From: Actibacterium pelagium
Lineage (GTDB): Bacteria > Pseudomonadota > Alphaproteobacteria > Rhodobacterales > Rhodobacteraceae
DNA length: 64,000 nucleotides
Assembly: GCF_002285415.1 (NCBI RefSeq)
Contig: NZ_NSBU01000007.1
Location: 188,501-252,500, forward strand
Reading direction: 5' to 3'
The position numbers and the translations under genes were made by a program. This document shows, one piece after another, positions 53,982-62,788 of the stretch. The notes beneath the pieces were generated by a model. That model was not told the origin of the DNA. It did no database searches and saw only the letters and a program-made list of their open reading frames with translations. Positions within the stretch are counted from its first letter, which is position 1. Each line of letters starts with the position of its first letter.

Positions 53982-55312
53982 CGGACCTGTATCAGTCTCA
54001 ACGAGCGATGCGTCGGATGCGCAAGGCCGCGATGGATCGGGGTGTCGTTGCGATTCTGGATCTTGGGACGTCTAAGATTTCCTGCCTTGTGCTTCGGTTT
54101 AACGGTCCGGCCCAGTTCTCTGAGGCTGATGGAATTGGCTCGATGGCGGGTCAGTCCAGTTTCCGCGTGATCGGGGCAGGGACCACGCAGTCGCGTGGTG
54201 TGTGTTTCGGTGAAATCAACGCGATGGGTGAAACCGAACGTGCCATTCGGACCGCAGTTCAGCAGGCTCAGAAGATGGCCGGGGTTCGTGTTGATCATGC
54301 GATCGTCTGTTTCTCGGGCGCGCGGCCGCGGTCCTATGGGCTGGACGGTCATGTAGAATTGCAGGGGCAGGTGGTGTCCGAGCAGGACATCGCGCAGGCG
54401 CTGGCCAATTGCGATGTGCCGGACATTGGCGAAGGGCGCGAGGTGATCCACGCGCATCCGGTGAATTTTGCGCTGGACCACAGAACCGGCCTGACAGACC
54501 CGCGCGACCAGATTGGCAACCGTCTGTCGGTGGATATGCACCTGTTGTCGATTGGCAGCGACGAGGTTCAGAACCTTCTGTACTGCATCAAACGCTGTGA
54601 CCTTGAGCTCGCCGGGCTGGCCTCGTCTGCCTATGTCTCGGGTCGGGCGGCGCTGGTCGAAGACGAGCAAGAACTTGGCGCGGCCTGTATCGACCTTGGC
54701 GGCGGATCGACCGGATTGTCGATCTTTATCAAGAAACACATGATCTATGCCGATGCGGTGCGTATGGGTGGGGACCACGTGACCAGCGATATCTCGAAGG
54801 GTCTGGGTGTGCCGATGTCCGTGGCCGAGCGGATCAAGACCTTCCACGGCGGCGTTGTCGCCACCGGGATGGATGATCGCGAAATGATCGAGATCGGCGG
54901 CGACACGGGCGACTATGAGCACGACCGCCGCACCGTCAGCCGGGCCGAGTTGATCGGCATCATGCGTCCGCGCGTCGAAGAGATGCTGGAAGAGGTACGC
55001 CTGCGATTGGATGCGGCCGGGTTCGAACACCTTCCCAGCCAGAAGATCGTCCTGACAGGGGGCGGCAGCCAGATCCCCGGGCTGGACGGCCTTGCGTCTC
55101 GTATTCTTGGACAGCAGGTCCGACTGGGCCGCCCGCTGCGTATTCAGGGCCTGCCGCAGGCGACAACGGGTCCAGCATTCGCTGGCAGTGTCGGCCTTAG
55201 CCTTTTCGCGGCCCATCCGCAGGATGAGTGGTGGGACTTTGACATGCCAAACGAAGTTTATGGGGCACGAACCCTGCGTCGCACCATGCGCTGGTTCAAG
55301 GACTCTTGGTAA
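53978..55312 (+). CDS. ftsA: Cell division protein FtsA
   Basis: A 444-aa actin-like protein that anchors FtsZ to the membrane. VAILDLGTSKISCLVLRF is the phosphate-1 motif, CIDLGGGSTGLSIF phosphate-2, and VLTGGGSQIPGLDGLA the adenosine motif. The C-terminal amphipathic end RRTMRWFKDSW would bind membrane. Confidence 0.96.
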   Translation: MTDLYQSQRAMRRMRKAAMDRGVVAILDLGTSKISCLVLRFNGPAQFSEADGIGSMAGQSSFRVIGAGTTQSRGVCFGEINAMGETERAIRTAVQQAQKMAGVRVDHAIVCFSGARPRSYGLDGHVELQGQVVSEQDIAQALANCDVPDIGEGREVIHAHPVNFALDHRTGLTDPRDQIGNRLSVDMHLLSIGSDEVQNLLYCIKRCDLELAGLASSAYVSGRAALVEDEQELGAACIDLGGGSTGLSIFIKKHMIYADAVRMGGDHVTSDISKGLGVPMSVAERIKTFHGGVVATGMDDREMIEIGGDTGDYEHDRRTVSRAELIGIMRPRVEEMLEEVRLRLDAAGFEHLPSQKIVLTGGGSQIPGLDGLASRILGQQVRLGRPLRIQGLPQATTGPAFAGSVGLSLFAAHPQDEWWDFDMPNEVYGARTLRRTMRWFKDSW

Positions 55313-55315
55313 CCG

Positions 55316-55328
55316 CTACATAATGTAG
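55316..55328. repeat. Palindrome CTACATAATGTAG between ftsA and ftsZ
   Basis: A perfect dyad of 6-bp arms around one central A, 3 bp after the ftsA stop codon, followed by a small hairpin CGGC-GAAAT-GCCG (55332-55344). The 178-bp gap must allow separate control of ftsZ. Role unknown. Confidence 0.4.
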
Positions 55329-55490
55329 CTTCGGCGAAATGCCGCTGGTTTTGTTCACATTAGTGCCATATTTGGTAGCGTTTTCTGCGTTTTTTGCGTG
55401 ACCAGACCCTTTCAACGCGGTAAATTGGAAGAAAATCACAAACGCGGCCACTCGAATCCGGCCCGGCAGAGCACACAGGCGGATATTTAA

Positions 55491-57065
55491 ATGACATTGA
55501 ATCTTTCGATGAATGACCAAACGGAATTAAAACCCCGGATTACGGTTTTTGGCGTAGGCGGGGCCGGCGGTAACGCCGTCAACAACATGATTGAAAAACA
55601 GCTGGAAGGGGTCGAGTTCGTAGCTGCTAACACCGACGCCCAGGCGCTGCAGCAGAGCAACGCCGCCGCCCGTATCCAGCTTGGCGAAAAAGTCACCGAA
55701 GGTTTGGGCGCAGGCGCGCGACCTTCGGTTGGTGCAGCTGCTGCGGAAGAAACCATCGAAGGCATCGTTGACCATCTGGCGGGCGCACACATGTGCTTCA
55801 TCACTGCCGGGATGGGCGGCGGCACCGGCACCGGCGCAGCCCCGATCATCGCGCAGGCCGCGCGCGAGTTGGGGGTTCTGACCGTGGGTGTCGTCACCAA
55901 GCCGTTCCAGTTCGAAGGCTCTAAGCGTATGCGTCAGGCTGAAGAGGGTGTTGAAGCCCTGCAGAAGGTCGTCGACACGCTGATCATCATTCCGAACCAG
56001 AACCTGTTCCGTCTGGCCAATGAAAAGACCACCTTCACCGAGGCGTTTTCGATGGCCGACGACGTGCTCTATCAGGGTGTCAAAGGTGTGACAGACCTGA
56101 TGGTTCGTCCGGGCCTGATCAACCTCGACTTCGCGGACGTTCGCGCCGTGATGGACGAGATGGGCAAAGCCATGATGGGCACCGGTGAAGCCACCGGGGA
56201 AGAGCGCGCCATTCAGGCTGCTGAAAAGGCTATCGCCAACCCGCTGCTGGACGAAATCAGCCTGCGCGGTGCGAAGGGCGTTTTGATCAACATCACCGGC
56301 GGTTACGACCTGACCCTGTTCGAACTGGACGAAGCGGCCAACCGCATCCGCGAAGAGGTGGATGGCGAGGCCAACATCATCGTTGGTTCGACGCTGGACA
56401 CAGAAATGGAAGGCGCGATGCGCGTTTCGGTCGTTGCGACCGGTATCGACGCTGAAGTAGGAGCTGCCGAGCATCACCCGCCGCGCCGTTCGCTGGCAGA
56501 ACCGCTGCCGCCGAAAGCAGAACCTGAAGTAGCCCCGGTAGCACAGGTCCCTGTGGCCGCTCCGGTTGAGGCAGCGCCTGTCGCCGCCGCACCGGTTGCC
56601 GCCGCACCGGTTGCTGCAGCGCCTGTCGAAACTCAGCCGGAACCGTCGCTTTTTGGTGACATGGAAACGGTTGCCGAAGCGCAGGACGACCTGCCGCCGC
56701 CCGCCTATCAGCCGCGTGTAGAAACACCAGCGCCGGCACAGGCAGCAGCGCCCCGCGCGCCCGGCACACCGTCGCCCGAAGCTCTGGCGCGGCTCCAGGC
56801 CGCCGTGGCCAAGGTGCCGAACAGTAGCCAGGAAGCTCAGGCTGAGCCGGCCCCGCGTCCAGCCACAGAGGCCCCCGCAGACCGGGCACGCTTTGGCATT
56901 GGATCGCTGATCAACCGCATGTCGGGCCACCATCACGAAGAGCAGGCGGCACAGCCCGCAGCCTTCCGTCGTCCTCCGCCGATGCAGTCCTTCGAAGAGG
57001 AAGAGATGGACGCAGAACAGGAAAAAATTGAAATTCCTGCCTTCCTGCGCCGTCAGGCAAACTAA
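55491..57065 (+). CDS. ftsZ: Cell division protein FtsZ
   Basis: A 524-aa tubulin-like GTPase that forms the Z-ring. GTP motif GGGTGTG (109-115), T7 loop [15 protein letters not shown], then a long Pro/Ala-rich linker (from about 330) and the C-terminal peptide [11 protein letters not shown] that binds FtsA and others. The linker has four 15-bp repeats encoding AAPVA-type units. It ends the dcw cluster and is followed by a strong terminator. Confidence 0.98.
   Translation: MTLNLSMNDQTELKPRITVFGVGGAGGNAVNNMIEKQLEGVEFVAANTDAQALQQSNAAARIQLGEKVTEGLGAGARPSVGAAAAEETIEGIVDHLAGAHMCFITAGMGGGTGTGAAPIIAQAARELGVLTVGVVTKPFQFEGSKRMRQAEEGVEALQKVVDTLIIIPNQNLFRLANEKTTFTEAFSMADDVLYQGVKGVTDLMVRPGLINLDFADVRAVMDEMGKAMMGTGEATGEERAIQAAEKAIANPLLDEISLRGAKGVLINITGGYDLTLFELDEAANRIREEVDGEANIIVGSTLDTEMEGAMRVSVVATGIDAEVGAAEHHPPRRSLAEPLPPKAEPEVAPVAQVPVAAPVEAAPVAAAPVAAAPVAAAPVETQPEPSLFGDMETVAEAQDDLPPPAYQPRVETPAPAQAAAPRAPGTPSPEALARLQAAVAKVPNSSQEAQAEPAPRPATEAPADRARFGIGSLINRMSGHHHEEQAAQPAAFRRPPPMQSFEEEEMDAEQEKIEIPAFLRRQAN
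56571..56630 (+). repeat. Four 15-bp repeats in the FtsZ linker
   Basis: Units encode AAPV-A/E five-residue repeats in the order A-B-B-A: two outer units share GCAGCGCCTGTCG and two inner ones share GCCGCACCGGTTG. Length variation between strains is likely. Confidence 0.75.
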
Positions 57066-57090
57066 AATCTTTCAAAGATATAAGTGGAAA

Positions 57091-57117
57091 AGGGCCGAAC
57101 CGTCGGCCCTTTTTCTG
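57091..57117 (+). terminator. Rho-independent terminator of ftsZ
   Basis: AGGGCCGA-ACCG-TCGGCCCT forms a perfect 8-bp stem followed by TTTTCTG. It ends the dcw transcript. Confidence 0.93.
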
Positions 57118-57287
57118 TTTTGAAGCAATGACTTGTCAGTCAGGTAAACTTCAGTGGCGGGATTTCGCCTACCGATCACGGGCGATGTTTCACTTGGTTA
57201 CAAACTTTGAGTTGAGCGCGTTAGGTCCTCTGAATACCTATGACCGCGATCGGAGCTGAGTCCGTCTGAAACCATAGGAAGCCATAC

Positions 57288-58217
57288 GTGCAAAAGACGC
57301 TTAAAACTGCAGTAGAGTTCACCGGTATCGGTTTGCACTCTGGCAAGAACGTGCGTCTTGTGGTGCGTCCGGCCTCTGCTGAATACGGTGTTTGGTTTCG
57401 CCGCACGGATCTGACCGAAGGTGACACGTTGATTCCGGCTCGCTGGAACGCGGTGTCTTCGACGCAGCTTTGCACCAAGATCGAAAATGTGGACGGCGCC
57501 AGCGTTTCCACCATTGAACATATCATGGCTGCACTGGCGGGTTGTGGTGTACATAACGCGTTGATCGACATTGATGGTCCAGAGGTTCCGGTTATGGACG
57601 GAAGCTCTGCCCAGTTCGTACAGGCCTTTATGACCGCCGGTTTTCAGGAACTCTCTGCGCCCGCCCGCATGATTGAGATTCTTGAGCCTGTGACCTATTC
57701 AGAAGGGCTGGCCAGCGCGACGCTGGAGCCTTCGGAAATCTTCGAGATTGATTTCCAGATCGAATTCCCCGACGCCGCGATCGGTCGTCAGGAAAAGTCG
57801 CTGAACATGGCCAACGGGTCCTTTGTACGCGAGCTGTGCGACAGCCGCACTTTCTGCCGTAAAGCTGATATCGTCGCGATGCAGGAACAAGGACTGGCCT
57901 TGGGTGGTGACATTGCCGACATGGCCAACGCCGTTGTCTTTGACGGGTCTCAAGTGCTAACCCGCGGTGGCCTGCGCCACGCGGATGAGCCCGTGCGCCA
58001 CAAAATGTTGGACGCGCTAGGCGATCTGGCGCTCGCCGGAGCCCCGATTCAGGGTCGCTATACGGGTGTTCGTGCGGGTCACGGCATCACCAACAAGTTA
58101 CTGCGCAAGCTTTTCGCGACGCCTTCGGCGTTCCGGATGGTGACCTGCTCGACAGAGGTTGCGGGCCGTCTTCCCGGTGTTGGCGTTAAGCAAGCCGATC
58201 TTGCAGACGTTGCCTGA
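57288..58217 (+). CDS. lpxC: UDP-3-O-acyl-GlcNAc deacetylase LpxC
   Basis: A 309-aa zinc deacetylase, committed step of lipid A synthesis. Zinc ligands His78 (STIEHIMAAL), His238 and Asp242 (RHKMLDALGD) and catalytic-site His265 (AGHGITN) sit where E. coli has them. GTG start with an AGGA site. The gap from ftsZ (222 bp) holds the terminator and presumably the lpxC promoter. Confidence 0.97.
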   Translation: MQKTLKTAVEFTGIGLHSGKNVRLVVRPASAEYGVWFRRTDLTEGDTLIPARWNAVSSTQLCTKIENVDGASVSTIEHIMAALAGCGVHNALIDIDGPEVPVMDGSSAQFVQAFMTAGFQELSAPARMIEILEPVTYSEGLASATLEPSEIFEIDFQIEFPDAAIGRQEKSLNMANGSFVRELCDSRTFCRKADIVAMQEQGLALGGDIADMANAVVFDGSQVLTRGGLRHADEPVRHKMLDALGDLALAGAPIQGRYTGVRAGHGITNKLLRKLFATPSAFRMVTCSTEVAGRLPGVGVKQADLADVA

Positions 58218-58321
58218 ACGCGAAAACCCCCTCAAAGTCATTTTGCACCGGATTTTTCTGTGCTAGGACAACTCTGACCCCTTGGTTCGGGGCGATGTAA
58301 AAAAACAGGGTTGAGTGGTTC

Positions 58322-59164
58322 ATGACCAAATTTGGTGGGCGTGCAGTCATCTTCGGAGCAATGGTATCGGTGCTGGCGGTTTCCGCCTGCGGTCAGCGCG
58401 AGGCTGAAGTCGATCCACTGGAATCAATGCCGCCGCAGCAAATTTTCACGCAAGCGGAAGAAACGCTGAAAAACCCGCGCGATGCGGATGAGGCTGCGCG
58501 ACTGTTCGGCGAAGTAGAACGCCTATACCCCTATTCCGAATGGGCCAAGCGGGCGCTGATCATGCAGGCCTACTCTTTCTACATCGACAAGGACTATGAA
58601 AACAGCCGCGCAACGGCGCAGCGCTATATCGATTTTTACCCCGCTGACGACGATGCGGCCTACGCAGCCTATCTGGTGGCCCTTAGTTATTACGACCAGA
58701 TCGAACTTGTTGGCCGGGACCAAGGCCTGACTTTCCAGGCGCTGCAAGCGTTGCGGACCGTCATTGAACGCTATCCAGACAGCGAATACTCGCAGAGTTC
58801 CGTTCTGAAATTCGATCTGGCATTCGATCACCTGGCCGCAAAAGAAATGGAAGTGGGGCGCTATTATCTGAAGCGTGGCCACTATACCGCGTCGATCAAC
58901 CGTTTCCGCGTTGTGGTTGAGGATTTCCAGACCACCACCCAGACGCCCGAAGCGCTGTATCGCCTGATCGAGGGCTATCTGTCGCTTGGCCTGACGGACG
59001 AGGCACAGACCGCTGGTGCGATCCTTGGGTACAACTTCCAATCGTCTGATTGGTACGAGGATGGTTATAACCTGCTGCAAGGTCGTGGGCTTGAGCCCGC
59101 GCCGCGCGGACGTGGTTGGCTGCAGGACATCTATCGCCAGATGGTCAAAGGCCAGTGGCTGTAA
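58322..59164 (+). CDS. bamD: Outer-membrane assembly lipoprotein BamD
   Basis: A 280-aa lipoprotein (lipobox LAVSAC, Cys about residue 23) with tetratricopeptide-like repeats: QQIFTQAEETL, YPYSEWAKRALIMQAYSFY, RYIDFYPADDDAAYAAYL and VVVEDFQTTTQTPEALYRLIEGYLSLGL (in two parts in the protein). Part of the BAM complex that inserts beta-barrels. The lpxC-bamD-recN order is usual in alphaproteobacteria. Confidence 0.95.
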   Translation: MTKFGGRAVIFGAMVSVLAVSACGQREAEVDPLESMPPQQIFTQAEETLKNPRDADEAARLFGEVERLYPYSEWAKRALIMQAYSFYIDKDYENSRATAQRYIDFYPADDDAAYAAYLVALSYYDQIELVGRDQGLTFQALQALRTVIERYPDSEYSQSSVLKFDLAFDHLAAKEMEVGRYYLKRGHYTASINRFRVVVEDFQTTTQTPEALYRLIEGYLSLGLTDEAQTAGAILGYNFQSSDWYEDGYNLLQGRGLEPAPRGRGWLQDIYRQMVKGQWL

Positions 59165-59179
59165 ACTGAAGAGGGCGGC

Positions 59180-60829
59180 GTGCTTCGGTCCCTCGATATC
59201 CGAGACATCCTGATCATTGACCGGTTGGAGCTTGCGTTTCAACCGGGTCTGAACGTGCTGACCGGAGAAACCGGGGCCGGTAAGTCGATCTTGTTGGATT
59301 CCCTTGGGTTCGTACTTGGGTGGCGTGGTCGGGCCGAATTGGTTCGTGCCGGTGCCGCGCAAGGCGAGGTCACGGCGATTTTCGATCTGCCAGAAGGCCA
59401 TCCTGCCCATGCCGTGTTGGAAGACGCCGGACTTCCGACCGATGACGAACTGATCCTGCGCCGGGTGAACACGACCGAAGGGCGCAAGACCGCTTGGGTT
59501 AATGACCGGCGGGTTTCGGGTGATGTACTTCGGGCGCTTTCGGATACTTTGGTCGAGCTGCACGGTCAGCACGATGACAAGGGGCTGCTCAACCCGCGTG
59601 GGCATCGGCAAATGCTGGATGATTTCGCCGGGCTGGGGGCGCAGGTACAGGCCGTTCGCAGCGCATGGCGGGGTGTGGCAGAGGCGCGGGCAGCTCTGGA
59701 AACCGCCGAAGCCGCGCTAAACGACATTCGCACCGAAGAGGATTTCCTGCGCCACGCGGTGTCGGAATTGGACGCGCTGAACCCGCAACTCGGGGAAGAG
59801 GCCGAACTTGATACGCGCCGCCGCATGATGCAGGCGGCGGACCGCATTCGCGAGGACATCAGCCGCGCCTTCGCCGCACTTGGCTATGACGGGGCAGAGG
59901 GCCAGATGGGCAACGCTCTGCGCTGGCTTGAAGACGCAGCCGATCATGCCGAGGGGCAGTTGGACGGGGCGATAGATGCCATCGGGCGCGCGCAGGTCGA
60001 ATTGGGGGAAGCGCAGCAAGGGGTGGAAACTTTCTTGCAAGCCTTGGCCTTCAACCCGGCCGAGCTTGAAGATGTTGAAGAGCGTCTGTTTGCAATCCGG
60101 GGTCTGTGCCGCAAGCACGGGGTTCAGCCCGACGATCTGCCAGAGTTCGCAACCGGCCTACGCACACGGCTTGAGGCGCTGGATGCAGGTGAAGAAGGGC
60201 TGGATACCCTGCGCCGCGCTCTGAAGGATGCGAAAGCTCGGTACGATCACGACGCTGCGACCCTTACCGCTAGTCGGGAAGAGGCCGCGCAGGATCTGGA
60301 TGCGGCCATGGGGGCCGAATTGGCACCGCTGAAAATGGAGCGCGCCGTTTTTCGCACCGTTCTGGCCTCGGCAGAGCCCGGCCCCGAGGGCGTCGAAGGC
60401 GTCACCTTCACCGTGGCCACCAACCCCGGTGCACCTGCCGGGCCGCTGAACAAGATCGCCTCGGGCGGCGAGCTTAGCCGCTTTTTGCTGGCGCTCAAGG
60501 TCTGCCTGACCGCAGGGGAAAGTGGCCTGACCATGATCTTTGACGAGATCGACCGGGGTGTCGGTGGGGCCACCGCGGACGCGGTTGGTCGCCGTCTGGC
60601 CAGTATCGCCGATGGGGGGCAGGTGCTTGTCGTGACCCACTCGCCGCAGGTCGCAGCCCTTGGTGGTCATCACTGGCGCGTCGCGAAACAGATCACCGAT
60701 GGCACCACGCTGTCGCAGGTCACGGCCTTGGATGCAGACGCGCGCGTGGATGAACTCGCCCGGATGCTGGCGGGTGACACGGTCACCGACGCCGCCCGAG
60801 ACGCCGCCCGCGCGCTGCTGGCGAGATAG
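59180..60829 (+). CDS. recN: DNA repair protein RecN
   Basis: A 549-aa SMC-like ATPase for double-strand-break repair. Walker A GETGAGKSILLDSL, a long coiled-coil middle, signature ASGGELSRFLLALK, Walker B MIFDEIDRGVGG and VVTHSPQVAALG. GTG start, 15 bp after bamD. Confidence 0.96.
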   Translation: MLRSLDIRDILIIDRLELAFQPGLNVLTGETGAGKSILLDSLGFVLGWRGRAELVRAGAAQGEVTAIFDLPEGHPAHAVLEDAGLPTDDELILRRVNTTEGRKTAWVNDRRVSGDVLRALSDTLVELHGQHDDKGLLNPRGHRQMLDDFAGLGAQVQAVRSAWRGVAEARAALETAEAALNDIRTEEDFLRHAVSELDALNPQLGEEAELDTRRRMMQAADRIREDISRAFAALGYDGAEGQMGNALRWLEDAADHAEGQLDGAIDAIGRAQVELGEAQQGVETFLQALAFNPAELEDVEERLFAIRGLCRKHGVQPDDLPEFATGLRTRLEALDAGEEGLDTLRRALKDAKARYDHDAATLTASREEAAQDLDAAMGAELAPLKMERAVFRTVLASAEPGPEGVEGVTFTVATNPGAPAGPLNKIASGGELSRFLLALKVCLTAGESGLTMIFDEIDRGVGGATADAVGRRLASIADGGQVLVVTHSPQVAALGGHHWRVAKQITDGTTLSQVTALDADARVDELARMLAGDTVTDAARDAARALLAR

Positions 60830-60830
60830 G

Positions 60831-61214
60831 CTAGAACGCTTCGAACTGCGGCGTGCCCTTTTCGATGTCGTAGTACTGCCCCTTATCCTTGACGAAGATA
60901 TGTTTGGTCAGCGACAGCCCGCTTGTGTCGTCCAGACTGCCTGCTGCAATCGAAATTTCATCATTGTCGTTCAGCTGCCAGAAAAGGTTTGCCCCGCAAG
61001 TGTTGCAGAACCCGCGCTTTGCCTTGCTTGATGAGCGGTACCATTTCAGGGTCTTGTCTGAAAGGAACCGCAGATCGCCCAACTGCGCGACAGTGGTGGC
61101 CCAGATGTGCCCGCTCAACCGTCGGCACTGGCTGCAATGACAGGCGGTGACAGCGTTGCGGACCTTTGACACCTCAAATTTCACCGTCCCGCATTCGCAA
61201 CGTCCAGTCAGCAT
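60831..61214 (-). CDS. GFA/CENP-V family zinc protein
   Basis: A 127-aa protein of the glutathione-dependent formaldehyde-activating fold. Zinc cysteines: CECGTVKFEV, CHCSQCRRLSG and FCNTCGANLFW. Members rarely have proven formaldehyde activity, so the function stays open. It converges on recN with 1 bp between stop codons. Confidence 0.9.
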   Translation of the reverse strand: MLTGRCECGTVKFEVSKVRNAVTACHCSQCRRLSGHIWATTVAQLGDLRFLSDKTLKWYRSSSKAKRGFCNTCGANLFWQLNDNDEISIAAGSLDDTSGLSLTKHIFVKDKGQYYDIEKGTPQFEAF

Positions 61215-61248
61215 GAAAACCTCCTTCGAAAGGGGATGATTATGAAAA

Positions 61249-62622
61249 TCAGTTCCCCGGCACCATCTTTCCGGGATTCATGATGTTTTGCGGGTCCAGC
61301 GTGCGCTTGATCTGACCCATCACGTCCCAGGCATCCCCGTGTTCCTGTCGCATGAACTTCAGCTTACCAAAGCCGATCCCGTGTTCGCCGGACACCGTGC
61401 CCCCCAGTTTCAGGGCGCGTTCTGCCATGCCTTCGGCTTGGGCCTTGGCCTGCTCTTTTTGAACCGGGTCAGAGACATCGACGAACATGTTGACGTGATA
61501 GTTGCCATCACCCACGTGCCCGATGATCGAGGCGATGAAATCGGCCTCTTCAAGCGCTTTGTTGGTATCCGCGATGGCCTGCCCCAGCTTGGAAATCGGA
61601 ACGCAGATATCGGTCGAAAATCCGGTGGTCGACGGCTTATACGCCTGCAGCGCCCAATAGGCGTTGTGGCGCGCAGCCCAAAGTCGGGTGCGATCCTCTT
61701 GCCGGGTGGCCCAGTCAAAGCTTTTGGCCTCGAACTCTTCCGCGATCTCGCCGAAGCGTTCGGCGTCTTCCTTGACCGAGGTTTCGCTGCCGTGGAACTC
61801 GACCAGCAGGTGCGCGCATTCCGGAAGCGAGGTCTTGGAATAGGCGTTCACAGCGGCGACCCCCGTTCCGTCCAACAGTTCAATCCGCGCCATCGGAATG
61901 GCCATCTGGATCGTGGTCATCGCGGTGGCAATCGCCTGATCGATGGTCTCGAAGGCGCAGACCGCGGCAGAGGTCGCCTCGGGTTGGGCTTGGAGGCGCA
62001 GGGTCAGTTCGGTCATCAGGCCAAGCGTCCCCTCAGAGCCCACCATCAGCCCGGTCAGATCGTACCCGGTCGAGGATTTTCGCGCCTTGGTCCCGGTGCG
62101 GATCACACGGCCGTCGGCCAGCACGACCTCTAGCGCTTTGACGTTGTCGCGCATGGTGCCATAGCGCACGGCGGTGGTCCCAGAGGCCCGCGTGGCGGCC
62201 ATGCCGCCCAAGGTGGCGTTTGCACCGGGGTCGACCGGAAAGAACAGGCCGGTGGCGCGCAGTTCGTGGTTTAGCTCTTCACGGGTGACGCCGGGCTGAA
62301 CGATGGCGTTCATGTCCTCGACGTCGATCGCCAAGATTTTGTTCATGCGTGAAAAATCTACGGTCACGCCGCCGCGCAGGGCCAAAGCATGGCCCTCGAG
62401 CGAGGTTCCAGCGCCCCATCCGATCACCGGGCAATCATGTTCGGCGCAGATCCGGACTATCTCGGTCACTTCTTCGGTGGTTTCTGGAAATGCGACGCCT
62501 TCAGGTGGTGGGGCGGTCACAAATGTCTCACTTTGAGCATGCGCTTCCAGAACGCCCTTGGAGGTGCTGAAACGATCGCCTAGAAAAGAGGAAAGGGCGT
62601 CTAACGCCTTGTCATTGGGCAT
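61249..62622 (-). CDS. FAD-linked dehydrogenase, D-lactate dehydrogenase (cytochrome) type
   Basis: A 457-aa flavoprotein of the FAD_binding_4/FAD-oxidase C family. The PP-loop is in IGWGAGTSLEGHALAL, and the C-terminal domain has IGHVGDGNYHVNMF and SGEHGIGFGKLKFM. It probably oxidises D-lactate or a related 2-hydroxy acid and passes electrons to cytochrome c or quinone. Glycolate oxidase subunit GlcD is an alternative, but no glcE or glcF is adjacent. Confidence 0.9.
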   Translation of the reverse strand: MPNDKALDALSSFLGDRFSTSKGVLEAHAQSETFVTAPPPEGVAFPETTEEVTEIVRICAEHDCPVIGWGAGTSLEGHALALRGGVTVDFSRMNKILAIDVEDMNAIVQPGVTREELNHELRATGLFFPVDPGANATLGGMAATRASGTTAVRYGTMRDNVKALEVVLADGRVIRTGTKARKSSTGYDLTGLMVGSEGTLGLMTELTLRLQAQPEATSAAVCAFETIDQAIATAMTTIQMAIPMARIELLDGTGVAAVNAYSKTSLPECAHLLVEFHGSETSVKEDAERFGEIAEEFEAKSFDWATRQEDRTRLWAARHNAYWALQAYKPSTTGFSTDICVPISKLGQAIADTNKALEEADFIASIIGHVGDGNYHVNMFVDVSDPVQKEQAKAQAEGMAERALKLGGTVSGEHGIGFGKLKFMRQEHGDAWDVMGQIKRTLDPQNIMNPGKMVPGN

Positions 62623-62788
62623 GGTTTTTCTTTCTTGTCCCGTGTTCAGCGCATCCTAGGTCAATCGGGCTGGCCGGGAAAGCCAATCTATACCAAGCCC
62701 GGCAAGGCTGACCCTCTTGGCAATCGCCCCGTTACGCAAATTGTACCTAAGACTCCGCGTTGATCTGCGACAAGGGTGGAGGCACGGG

